64,000 nt of DNA from Bartonella doshiae NCTC 12862 = ATCC 700133 (lineage in GTDB: Bacteria > Pseudomonadota > Alphaproteobacteria > Rhizobiales > Rhizobiaceae). Each line of letters opens with the position of its first letter. Positions within the stretch are counted from its first letter, which is position 1. The notes under the pieces are model-generated. The model had not been told where the DNA came from and searched no databases. It worked only from the letters and a program-made list of their open reading frames with translations. This document shows, piece by piece, positions 27,798 through 36,598 of the stretch. The stretch lies in the NCBI RefSeq assembly GCF_000278155.1, contig NZ_JH725094.1, forward strand, positions 375,765-439,764, given 5' to 3'. The position numbers were made by a program, and so were the translations under genes.

Positions 27798-30026
27798 TCA
27801 TCCATGAACTCGACGTACTGCACTCACTGAACCGGCTTCTTTTAACTGAGAAAAAATACGATTCAAATGTTTTAAATCCCAAACTTCCAAATCAATTGTA
27901 ATTTCTGTGAAATCTGGTGCCGTACGAATAAAAGATAAATTTTGTATATTGGCATCGTTGGCTGAAATAATCTGCGTAATTTCAGCCAAAGAGCCTGGAC
28001 TGTTAACAAGTAAAATATTAATTCGCGCTGGAAAACGCTCATTCATTTGAGAATCAATATCCCAACGAACATCAATCCACCGTTCTGGCTGATCATCATA
28101 TGCCATCAGAGCTGAAGATTGAATCGGATAAATAACAATTCCAGCGCCTGGTTGCATAATGCCAACAATCCGATCTCCTGGCACCGCCCCTTCAGGAGAA
28201 AATCGTACAGGAATATCTCCATGGGTTCCTCGAATAGGTAATGCTTTGGATTGCCGCTTTTTCTCTGAAGTTGCATCCTTTTCATTTTCTGGAACTTTAA
28301 AAATCATCCCTTGGGCGTTTTCAATGTTGAACCACCCTTCTTCCTCAGGCTTAAAAGATGGCTTTTGGACTACACGGTGATCTTGATAGTCAGGATAAAC
28401 TGCTTTTATTACATCAGCAGAAGGCAATTCACCACGCCCAACAGCGGCCAATACATCTTCCACATCTTTACGTGCTAAACGCGATAAGACTTGTTTCAAA
28501 ATATCTTTTGAAAATTGTTTCCCCATATATTCAAACGAACGCTCTAATATACGATATCCTAAACCAGAATATTGTTTTCGTACCGCTGCGCGAGTTGCTC
28601 GACGAATGGCTGAACGCGCTTTCCCTGTTACAACAAGAAACTCCCACGCAGCTGGTGGAACTTGAGCTTGTGAACGTATAATATCAACTTCATCACCATT
28701 TTTTAATTTAGTCATCAAAGGCATAATACGTCCATTAATTTTTACACCTACACAAGAATCACCAATGTCAGTATGAACTGCATAAGCAAAATCAATAGGT
28801 GTTGCACCTTTTGGAAAGGCAATCAATCGACCTTTTGGAGTAAAACAGAAAACTTGATCTTGAAAAAGCTCAAGCTTTGTGTGTTCTAAAAACTCTTCCG
28901 GATTATCTCCATCTGACAAAGACTGTATCGTCTGACGTAACCATGCATACGCATTGTTTTCGTTTGATAATTTAGAAGTCGAATAGTTGGAACCATGCTC
29001 TTTATAAATAGAATGTGCTGCAACACCATATTCAGCAATTTCATCCATAGCAGCAGTTCTAATCTGTAGTTCAACACGTTGTCTTGAGGGCCCCACAATT
29101 GTCGTATGGATAGAACGATAATCATTCTGCTTTGGTATGGAAATATAATCTTTAAAACGACCCGGGACCATTGGCCACGTAGTATGGATAACTCCAAGAG
29201 CACGATAACAATCATTGACCGTTTCAACAATCACGCGAAAACCAAAAATATCAGATAATTGTTCAAAAGATAATGCCTTACTTTCCATTTTGCGAAAAAC
29301 TGAATAGGATTTTTTCTGACGACTTTTAACATCGGCTTTAATGCCATGCTCGAAGAAAAGTTTTGTCAACTCGTTTTCAATTGTGGAAAGCAAATCACGA
29401 TTGCGTTTTGATAACTCAGAAAGCCGATTGGTAATCGTACGATAACCTTCTGGATTTAAATAAAAGAAAGAGAGATCTTCTAATTCTTCACGCATATCTT
29501 GCATACCCATACGACCAGCAAGCGGTGCATAAATATCCATTGTCTCTTCAGCAATTCGCCGACGCTTATCATCACGCATCACACTAAGAGTGCGCATGTT
29601 ATGAAGACGATCAGCAAGTTTAACTAAAAGAACACGGACGTCATCAGAAATAGCAATAAGAAGCTTACGAAGATTCTCTGCTTGTACTGCTTTCTTTGAC
29701 ACAAGATCAAGTTTATTAAGCTTTGTAAGACCTTCAACCAATTTACCAATTTCAGATCCAAAAAGCTGATCAATTTCTGCCCGTGTAGCACTTGTATCTT
29801 CAATTGTATCATGTAAAAGAGCAACAGCAATTGTTGCTTCATCTAATCGCATATCTGTTAAAATAATAGCAACTTCTAAAGGATGAGAAAAATATAAATC
29901 ACCCGAAGCACGCTTTTGGCAACCATGCTTTCGCATTGCATAATCGTAAGCTTTATTTAACAAAGCCTCATCCACGTCAGACTTGTAACGTTGAACACGC
30001 CCAACAAGCTCACACTGACGCATCAT
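27798..30026 (-). CDS. rsh: (p)ppGpp synthetase/hydrolase, Rsh type
   Basis: The enzyme makes and degrades the stringent-response alarmone (p)ppGpp. The HD hydrolase motif HDTIED is intact (His72-Asp73, Glu76-Asp77), so it can hydrolyse. The synthetase region has DYISIPKQNDYRSIHTT. A TGS domain (FTPKGRLIAFPKGATPIDFAYAVH) and a C-terminal ACT domain follow. Its 742 residues match the single long Rsh of Rhizobiales. rpoZ lies upstream with a 121-bp gap, reminiscent of the rpoZ-spoT order of E. coli. Confidence 0.95.
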   Translation of the reverse strand: MMRQCELVGRVQRYKSDVDEALLNKAYDYAMRKHGCQKRASGDLYFSHPLEVAIILTDMRLDEATIAVALLHDTIEDTSATRAEIDQLFGSEIGKLVEGLTKLNKLDLVSKKAVQAENLRKLLIAISDDVRVLLVKLADRLHNMRTLSVMRDDKRRRIAEETMDIYAPLAGRMGMQDMREELEDLSFFYLNPEGYRTITNRLSELSKRNRDLLSTIENELTKLFFEHGIKADVKSRQKKSYSVFRKMESKALSFEQLSDIFGFRVIVETVNDCYRALGVIHTTWPMVPGRFKDYISIPKQNDYRSIHTTIVGPSRQRVELQIRTAAMDEIAEYGVAAHSIYKEHGSNYSTSKLSNENNAYAWLRQTIQSLSDGDNPEEFLEHTKLELFQDQVFCFTPKGRLIAFPKGATPIDFAYAVHTDIGDSCVGVKINGRIMPLMTKLKNGDEVDIIRSQAQVPPAAWEFLVVTGKARSAIRRATRAAVRKQYSGLGYRILERSFEYMGKQFSKDILKQVLSRLARKDVEDVLAAVGRGELPSADVIKAVYPDYQDHRVVQKPSFKPEEEGWFNIENAQGMIFKVPENEKDATSEKKRQSKALPIRGTHGDIPVRFSPEGAVPGDRIVGIMQPGAGIVIYPIQSSALMAYDDQPERWIDVRWDIDSQMNERFPARINILLVNSPGSLAEITQIISANDANIQNLSFIRTAPDFTEITIDLEVWDLKHLNRIFSQLKEAGSVSAVRRVHG

Positions 30027-30147
30027 ACGAGCATATCCTTTATATTTTTATAACCTAACCCTTATAAACATGCATACTACATCATCAATAAAAGACAAGA
30101 AAAAAGATCACCACCACAGAGCAGCGTATATCTATTCCCAAGGACAA

Positions 30148-30546
30148 TTAATAATCGTCGTTCTTTTCCGGTACAACCAAACCTTCTATACCTGCTAAAA
30201 GATCTTCTTCCGACATATAATCAAACGAACCAACCTCTTCTTCTGATGAGGTACCTAAAATACCTTCAGATTCACTCGAATGAGAAATAAATTCACTTGC
30301 CACTTCTGGCTCATCCACTTCCACATGCTTTTGCAACGAATGGATAAGATCTTCTTTTAAATCAGCAGGCGATAACGTTTCTTCTGCGATTTCACGCAAA
30401 GCAACAACCGGATTTTTATCATTATCACGATCAACCGTAATCTGCGCGCCCTGTGAAATTTGACGCGCCCGATGCCCCGCTAAAAGCACCAACTCAAAGC
30501 GATTATCGACTTTATCAACACAATCTTCTACCGTTACGCGGGCCAT
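30148..30546 (-). CDS. rpoZ: RNA polymerase omega subunit
   Basis: Omega helps assemble and stabilise RNA polymerase. The N-terminus [31 protein letters not shown] is diagnostic and is followed by [16 protein letters not shown]. The 132-residue protein has an acidic tail, common in alphaproteobacteria. It lies upstream of rsh on the same strand. Confidence 0.95.
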   Translation of the reverse strand: MARVTVEDCVDKVDNRFELVLLAGHRARQISQGAQITVDRDNDKNPVVALREIAEETLSPADLKEDLIHSLQKHVEVDEPEVASEFISHSSESEGILGTSSEEEVGSFDYMSEEDLLAGIEGLVVPEKNDDY

Positions 30547-30930
30547 TCACGCCTCTTTCTTAAAGGTTCAAAAACTTCATAATATGTGGAGAGTGTATAC
30601 AATAATCAAAACAAAACACAAGAAAAACAACACAAAAATTCATATTTTTTTGCTAAAAATGCTCCTTTGAAAGTTTGTTTTTTCTATCAACCATATAAAT
30701 TTATCAATTTTTCGAAAAAAAACAGCTTAATGTAGATTCATTCAATAACAAAAAATCAACCTCTTGAATGCCCTATTCAAAAAATGAATTTCTTTTAAAA
30801 TTGTTCGTTTTTGCAGAAATAAAGTGATTTATATTTATCTATAGATTGTTTACAAAAACATAATCCGTTGTATACCCTATAAATCACTCAAAAAGATTTA
30901 GGATTAAAAAAATAATTGAAATCTGCCGCC
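30547..30930. other. 384-bp divergent intergenic region, rpoZ to family 5 UDG
   Basis: The region holds promoters for rpoZ (minus) and the UDG gene (plus). It has several overlapping short inverted repeats: CATTCAA ... TTGAATG at 30741-30770, TTGAAT/ATTCAA just after, and a distant perfect 10-bp pair AGTGATTTAT/ATAAATCACT (30823-30832/30879-30888). No gene is seen. The last pair could form a hairpin in the UDG leader. Confidence 0.45.
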
Positions 30931-31599
30931 ATGAATAGCCAATTAACATCCCTTTGCCCTGAACCTCCGCAAAATTGTAATTTATGCCCTCGCTTACATA
31001 AATTCATTTCCGACTGGCGTATAAAAGAACCAAGCTGGTATAATGCACCAGTTCGCCCATTCTTTCCCTATAAAGGCGCAGCAACAACACGCCTTCTCAT
31101 TGTCGGGCTTGCTCCTGGGTTACGTGGAGCAAACAGAACAGGGCGCCCATTTACTGGTGATTATGCTGGACACTTACTTTATTCCACTTTAAAAGAATTT
31201 GGCTTTGCCCAAGGTACCTTTGAAGAAAGAATAGACGATAGTCTTGAGCTGATTGATGCAGCAATTGTCAACTCAGTTCGCTGTGTGCCACCGGAAAATA
31301 AACCAACTGGTACCGAAATCAACACTTGCAGACATTTCTTTTCACCTCTTTTAACAAATCTTCCCAAACTAAAAGCCGTTATCACGCTTGGTACTATTGC
31401 ACACTATTCAACGATACGCGCTCTTAATGCAAAAATTTTAGCCCATCCCTTTGTTCATGGGAAAATAAGTAACATCGGGCGGTTGCGCATTTTCTCGAGC
31501 TATCACTGTTCACGCTATAATACAAATACTGGTCGCTTAACGGACGTTATGTTCCATCAGATATTTCAAGCAGCAAAAACATATCTCGATCAATGTTGA
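30931..31599 (+). CDS. Uracil-DNA glycosylase, family 5 type
   Basis: This base-excision repair glycosylase removes uracil and related bases from DNA. The N-terminal CNLCPRL supplies two Fe-S ligand Cys, and the GLAPGLRGANRTGRPFTGDYAG motif is typical of family 5 (UDGb). A VTLGTIAH and a late FSSYHCSRYN segment complete it. The ATG at 30931 gives 222 residues; a TTG five codons earlier lacks support. The window also holds a family 4 enzyme at 49320. Confidence 0.88.
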   Translation: MNSQLTSLCPEPPQNCNLCPRLHKFISDWRIKEPSWYNAPVRPFFPYKGAATTRLLIVGLAPGLRGANRTGRPFTGDYAGHLLYSTLKEFGFAQGTFEERIDDSLELIDAAIVNSVRCVPPENKPTGTEINTCRHFFSPLLTNLPKLKAVITLGTIAHYSTIRALNAKILAHPFVHGKISNIGRLRIFSSYHCSRYNTNTGRLTDVMFHQIFQAAKTYLDQC

Positions 31600-31659
31600 A
31601 ACCCTCTAATACTAAAATCCCCTATTGATACCCTAAAGAGGAATATAAACCAATCCTTA

Positions 31660-32136
31660 TTATCCATATTTTTTTAACAGTCTTGATTTTTCACGACCCC
31701 AATCACGTTTTTTTTCCGTCTCGCGCTTATCATAAAGTTTTTTTCCACGTGCTAAAGCAATTTCCAATTTAGCACGCCCTTTTTCATTAAAATAAAGCTT
31801 GAGTGGAACAAGCGTCATTCCTTCACGAGAAGTTGCATTAAAAAAACGTGCCATTTCACGTTTTGAAATTAATAATTTACGCAAACGGCGCGGTTCATGG
31901 TTAAAACGATTCGCCTGTGTATATTCAGGAATATAACTATTCACTAACCATAACTCCCCATTTTCAAAGCTAGCATAACTTTCAGCAATATTCGCATGAT
32001 TGGAACGCAAAGATTTTACTTCTGCTCCCTGAAGAACAAGACCAGCTTCAAGATTATCGAGAATTTCAAAATTAAAACGAGCTTTACGATTGTCAGCAAC
32101 TATTTTTCGTACTGGCGCGTTCTTTTTTTTGTTCAT
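31660..32136 (-). CDS. smpB: SsrA-binding protein
   Basis: SmpB binds tmRNA and directs it to stalled ribosomes. The protein has the typical [29 protein letters not shown], then [22 protein letters not shown] and the basic C-terminal tail [21 protein letters not shown]. Length 158 is normal. It lies 17 bp after dapA on the same strand. No tmRNA gene is present in this window. Confidence 0.95.
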   Translation of the reverse strand: MNKKKNAPVRKIVADNRKARFNFEILDNLEAGLVLQGAEVKSLRSNHANIAESYASFENGELWLVNSYIPEYTQANRFNHEPRRLRKLLISKREMARFFNATSREGMTLVPLKLYFNEKGRAKLEIALARGKKLYDKRETEKKRDWGREKSRLLKKYG

Positions 32137-32153
32137 GGCGATACAATATCACT

Positions 32154-33038
32154 TTATTCTTTAAGAAGACCAGCATGGTGCAGAGCTGCATCAATTATCT
32201 TCTTTGTAGTATCCGACAATGGAACAATCGGTGAACGAACTGTATCACCACAAATTCCTAATTTTGCAGCAGCATATTTAATACCTGCAGGGCTTGGTTC
32301 AATAAATACTGCGCGATTAAGTGGCATCAAACGATCATTTAATTCCCGTGCTGTTTTATAATCACCACGGGAACAAGCAGCATGAAGCTCTGCACAAAAT
32401 TTTGGAGCAACATTGGAAGAAACTGAAATACATCCCATACCTCCATGTGCATTAAAACCTAATGCTGTACAATCATCACCAGAAAGCTGTATAAAGTCCT
32501 TTCCACATTTCTCACGTTGTTCACTAACACGCTCAATTTTACCTGTTGCATCCTTGACACCAATGATATTTTTAAAATCCCTATAGAGATCTCTCATAGT
32601 TTCCACAGTCATGTCGATCACAGAGCGACCAGGAATATTATAAATTATAATCGGGATAGAAATGGCTTTCGCAATAGATGAAAAATGCGTATATAAACCA
32701 CACTGGTTAGGTCTATTATAATAGGGAGTGACAACCAAGACCGCATCTGCGCCCGCCTTTTGTGCATGTTGCGCAAGCTCTACAGCTTCACTTGTGCTAT
32801 TTGATCCTGCTCCAGCAACAACAGGAACACGCTTAGCAACCTGCTCAACACATAATTCTATGACCCTCTTATGCTCTTCATGACTTAAAGTTGGTGATTC
32901 ACCCGTTGTCCCAACAGGGCTTACACCGTTAATACCTTGTGCAATTTGCCACTCAATCAAATTGCAAAATGCTTTCTCATCAATAGCGCCCTCATTATCA
33001 AATGGTGTGATAAGCGCAGTCACAGCTCCCTTGAGCAT
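32154..33038 (-). CDS. dapA: 4-hydroxy-tetrahydrodipicolinate synthase
   Basis: DapA condenses pyruvate with aspartate semialdehyde, the first step to lysine and meso-diaminopimelate for peptidoglycan. The Schiff-base Lys162 (GVKDATGK), Tyr133 (IIYNIPGR) and the GTTGE motif at residues 43-47 are intact. The 294-residue length is normal. smpB follows. Confidence 0.96.
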   Translation of the reverse strand: MLKGAVTALITPFDNEGAIDEKAFCNLIEWQIAQGINGVSPVGTTGESPTLSHEEHKRVIELCVEQVAKRVPVVAGAGSNSTSEAVELAQHAQKAGADAVLVVTPYYNRPNQCGLYTHFSSIAKAISIPIIIYNIPGRSVIDMTVETMRDLYRDFKNIIGVKDATGKIERVSEQREKCGKDFIQLSGDDCTALGFNAHGGMGCISVSSNVAPKFCAELHAACSRGDYKTARELNDRLMPLNRAVFIEPSPAGIKYAAAKLGICGDTVRSPIVPLSDTTKKIIDAALHHAGLLKE

Positions 33039-33274
33039 AATAAACTCCCTATAATGTTCTCTTTATTTTTTTAGCGTCTTTATAAATTATCAATAACAGA
33101 GCATAATCTTGCTCTATTATCGAAGCAAGATGAATTTCACAAAAGTCTTCACAAGATCAGCATATCTCTCCTTTGATCCGAATATTCTCTTAAAGACCAG
33201 CCGTACATTAACCCGTTTTTCATGCTTCTATTCTAAAAATTACGGGGTATTTTCAAAAAGTAAGGTCTTTTTCT

Positions 33275-35380
33275 ATGCGTGTATTTTCCGACTCTCTTTT
33301 TGTATCAGCCTTTACTGTATTTATACTGGCAACAACAATTTTATTTTCAAGTGCATTGGCACAAACACACCATATATATAGAAAAATACCAATCCCTTTG
33401 ATTCGCCCATCAAACTTTGTCATGAAGAAGGATACTTTAAAACCGCTTAAACAAATTCATACAACAACCAGCAATATTTCTACAATCAATAACGCTTCTA
33501 CGCTCCATCAGCTTAAATCAGGCCTCAACGCACTTTTTAATAACAATATTTCAAAAACAATAACTCTTCGTAATTTAATGGAAAAAAATAGCCTTGATCG
33601 CCATATTTTGACATGGGCGATTGCTATATCAAACCAAAACGATATTCCAAGCTTTGAAATATCTAATGCAATAAATGAACTAAAAGAATGGCCAGGCATA
33701 GCAACTATGCAACGCAATGCTGAACGTGCTTTTCTCAATGAGACAAACTCCACACACTTGATCATCCAAAGATTTTCTCATCATTTACCTCTTACTGCAC
33801 AGGGAATGGCTCTCTTCACGAAAGCGCTTGTCACAACTGGACAAATCGTTCGTGCTCGACAAATCATAGCACCGTGGTGGTATAAAACGAAGCTCAATGC
33901 AAAAGAAGAAGAACTTATTCTTAAAAATGCAAGTGCTGCGTTGAAGCCTATTGATCACCTGAAACGCATGAAGTTTATGCTTTATGCACAACAATTTGAC
34001 TCAGCTGAACGCATAGCAAAATTAGCACATGCACAATCCCTTTTTAACGCTTTTATTGCCGTTGAAAAAAACGATTCTAAAGCCATGCAAAAACTACAAG
34101 CTGTAGAACAATCATGGAAAAAAGATCCTCTCTTACAATTTATTCAAATTCGTTACCTTCGAAGAACTGGACAGTATAATGCAGCTGCAGCACTCATGAT
34201 AAAAACACCAAGAGACGCATTAAGTCTTATTAACCCTGATACATGGTGGATAGAACGACGTACTCTTTCTCGTGAAATGCTTGATTTAAATAAACCTAAA
34301 ATTGCTTATCAACTTGCTGAAATGCACATTGGCTCGACATCTTCTTTAGCAGTCGATGCTGAATTTCACGCAGGATGGTATGCACTACGTTTTCTTCACG
34401 ATCCTAAATTGGCAATGCGGCATTTTTCGCGTATTCCTCAATTATCTTCTGCTCCTCTTTCAGCATCCCGTGGATACTATTGGATGGGACGAGCAGCAGA
34501 AGTTCTCGGAGAACATAAAAATGCCCAAAATTATTTTCATCGCGCTGCCCATTTTAGCGCAACCTACTATGGCCAATTAGCAGCTTCACAGATTAACCAA
34601 AAAAAGCTTGAAGTCTCCTTTCCTAAACCCACTATTGCCGAACGACAACGTTTTAACGCACGGAAAGCTATTCAAGCAATTCAACGCCTTGAATCAGCCG
34701 GCTATGACAATCTTGCTAAAATTTTTTACAAAGAACTCGGAAAAAAAATAGAAAGTCCTGGCGAATTAGCCCTCTTGGCTGTCATGGCAGAAAAAAATGG
34801 TGATTATTATACCAGCCTTAAGATTGGAAAAACTGCTATATCTCAAGGTAAAAATGTTGGTGCACTTTCTCACCCTCTCGGCGCTATTCCAGCATCTGCC
34901 AATATTTCTGTGGCAAAAAAAGCACTTATCTATGCTATTGCACGCCAAGAAAGCGAATTTAATCCAACAGCCATATCAAAAGCGGGGGCACAAGGTATAC
35001 TTCAATTGCTTCCTACGACAGCAAAAGCACTTGCAAAAAAACATGCGATCGCATGGTCAGCAAAAAAATTCAGTAATGACGTCAATTATAATGCTACATT
35101 AGGCGCTCATTTTCTAAGTGAACAATTAGACCGTTTTAACGGATCTTACATCTTGTCTCTCATTGGTTATAACGCAGGCTCCAGTCGTGCCGATGAATGG
35201 ATAAAACGCTATGGTGATCCTCGAGGGCAATCTCTTTATAAAGTGATAGACTGGATTGAACGTATTCCCTATACAGAAACACGCAATTATGTAATGCGTG
35301 TCATGGAAAATTATGAAGTTTACAAAACAAGACTCACTGGGAAAGCAGACATTAAAACCGATCTTGTTTCCGGCCGATGA
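33275..35380 (+). CDS. slt: Soluble lytic murein transglycosylase
   Basis: A periplasmic enzyme that cleaves peptidoglycan to anhydro-muropeptides. A signal peptide (about 27 residues, ending ALAQ) is followed by a long helical U-domain and a C-terminal SLT domain, where the catalytic Glu559 sits in ARQESEFNPTAISKAGAQGILQLLPTTAK. The later YNAGSSRADEWIKRYG and ETRNYVMRVMENYEVY fit the Slt70 family. Length is 701. GTAAGG precedes the ATG. Confidence 0.93.
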   Translation: MRVFSDSLFVSAFTVFILATTILFSSALAQTHHIYRKIPIPLIRPSNFVMKKDTLKPLKQIHTTTSNISTINNASTLHQLKSGLNALFNNNISKTITLRNLMEKNSLDRHILTWAIAISNQNDIPSFEISNAINELKEWPGIATMQRNAERAFLNETNSTHLIIQRFSHHLPLTAQGMALFTKALVTTGQIVRARQIIAPWWYKTKLNAKEEELILKNASAALKPIDHLKRMKFMLYAQQFDSAERIAKLAHAQSLFNAFIAVEKNDSKAMQKLQAVEQSWKKDPLLQFIQIRYLRRTGQYNAAAALMIKTPRDALSLINPDTWWIERRTLSREMLDLNKPKIAYQLAEMHIGSTSSLAVDAEFHAGWYALRFLHDPKLAMRHFSRIPQLSSAPLSASRGYYWMGRAAEVLGEHKNAQNYFHRAAHFSATYYGQLAASQINQKKLEVSFPKPTIAERQRFNARKAIQAIQRLESAGYDNLAKIFYKELGKKIESPGELALLAVMAEKNGDYYTSLKIGKTAISQGKNVGALSHPLGAIPASANISVAKKALIYAIARQESEFNPTAISKAGAQGILQLLPTTAKALAKKHAIAWSAKKFSNDVNYNATLGAHFLSEQLDRFNGSYILSLIGYNAGSSRADEWIKRYGDPRGQSLYKVIDWIERIPYTETRNYVMRVMENYEVYKTRLTGKADIKTDLVSGR

Positions 35381-35566
35381 AGGTAATATGTCCTTGACCT
35401 ACTAAAGCTCGTCGCTTATCCTTCATAGCAGAAGGGAATGGCTATAATCATAGGAATTAACTGCATCTCTCCATTCATACACAACAGTACCTCTAAATAC
35501 TTATTAAATATAAGCAATGTAAAACATCATCCGAATGGTATAAACTCAACCAGGAAAATCGCAAAA

Positions 35567-36343
35567 TCAGCTAAATATCAAAGATACTCTGATAATTTTG
35601 TTTGCTTTTGATGGCGGCGGCGGCGGAAAAGAACCAACACGTTGAAGTGCCACCAACGCTAACCGATTAAGTTCTGGATCACCAGCAAAAATGACAACAC
35701 GACTGGAAAAAATACTCCCCTGCTCGTTCACTCTAAATTCTAACTTCACCGTTCCATTTGCACGACTGGTACGCTGTCCAACAACATATTTTTTTTGCTT
35801 TTCTAACTGCGCCTGTACCTTTGTCAACCATTCCAAAAATAACGCCTCCTCATACATTGCTGCATTACCGACCTGCTTAGTGGTAGACGAACGTGCTTCC
35901 TTGGCTTTGTACTGCTTTACAATAGCCTTTGATATCGGTTTTTTGACAGAAATTTTATGCTCAATTTTGTGAGGAACCGGTTCTTCTACAGACTTGAGAA
36001 TCGTAAAATCATCCTTTTCGTAAGGATGTTGTGGTTCTTCTGGTTGAACTTCATTTACCGCTTCTAATATCTCTAAATCTTGCTCTAAAGGAACAGGCTG
36101 CAATAACTCTGGCTCTGTGTCAATATCCAATGAATCTGTATCGGTATCTGATAAATCTGAACTACCATCAAAAGTTATAAACTCTTGCGCAAAAGTTAGT
36201 GTAACTATCGGAGAAGCTATACCATTCTTAACACCAGTACTCCGAAAATAAAATTGTGCTCCTAATGCTACATGCAAAGAGAGGGCGCCAAAAAACGCTC
36301 CAATCCACAGAATTGGAAACCACCTCGTATTTGCAAAATTCAT
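35567..36343 (-). CDS. tonB: TonB-family energy transducer
   Basis: The protein should transfer proton-motive force to outer-membrane receptors. One membrane anchor (about residues 8-26) precedes a long acidic, Pro-rich periplasmic linker and a C-terminal TonB fold with GTVKLEFRVNEQGSIFSSRVV and SFPPPPPSK. I start at the ATG at 36343, which has GGAAG before it; upstream starts at 36355 and 36358 (GTG) are possible. It is divergent from hutA, its likely receptor. No exbB/exbD are in the window. Confidence 0.88.
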   Translation of the reverse strand: MNFANTRWFPILWIGAFFGALSLHVALGAQFYFRSTGVKNGIASPIVTLTFAQEFITFDGSSDLSDTDTDSLDIDTEPELLQPVPLEQDLEILEAVNEVQPEEPQHPYEKDDFTILKSVEEPVPHKIEHKISVKKPISKAIVKQYKAKEARSSTTKQVGNAAMYEEALFLEWLTKVQAQLEKQKKYVVGQRTSRANGTVKLEFRVNEQGSIFSSRVVIFAGDPELNRLALVALQRVGSFPPPPPSKANKIIRVSLIFS

Positions 36344-36427
36344 TGTTTCTTCCATCACTATTCTAATCTAAGCTTATTGCTATATAGGTTTATTAAAACA
36401 AGCTGTTTTTAAATTGCAACTTTTTTC

Positions 36428-36456
36428 TTGACTGATTTTATCATGTTTAATATGGT
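36428..36456 (+). promoter_or_regulatory. Likely hutA promoter
   Basis: TTGACT (36428-36433) and TATGGT (36451-36456) are separated by 17 bp, a good sigma-70-type pair, in the tonB/hutA divergent region. It would give a 5' leader of roughly 85-135 bases. A half-site TTAGAAT on the minus strand close to the tonB start resembles half of an Irr/ICE-type motif, but no full palindrome was found. Iron or heme control is expected by analogy with Bartonella hut genes. Confidence 0.5.
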
Positions 36457-36598
36457 TTTCTAGTGGTGTTGTGTCTTGTGCTAACATTAAACCATTCTTA
36501 CTTGGCTGGCTAAATTATGATTATGATCGTCAGTTAGGTGTTTTTGTATGGAAATTCACGTCAGAGAGGGGATTTTTGAGAAAAGGTTATGTTGTATT

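Noticed and set aside
35381-35566. ATGAAGG/CCTTCAT pairing after the lytic transglycosylase gene as a terminator
   Set aside because: The arms are 7 bp with a loop of more than 30 bases and no T-run, so the support is too weak.
36359-36385. Full Irr/ICE box in the tonB-hutA divergent region
   Set aside because: Only a half-site TTAGAAT is present; the matching half is missing at the expected spacing.
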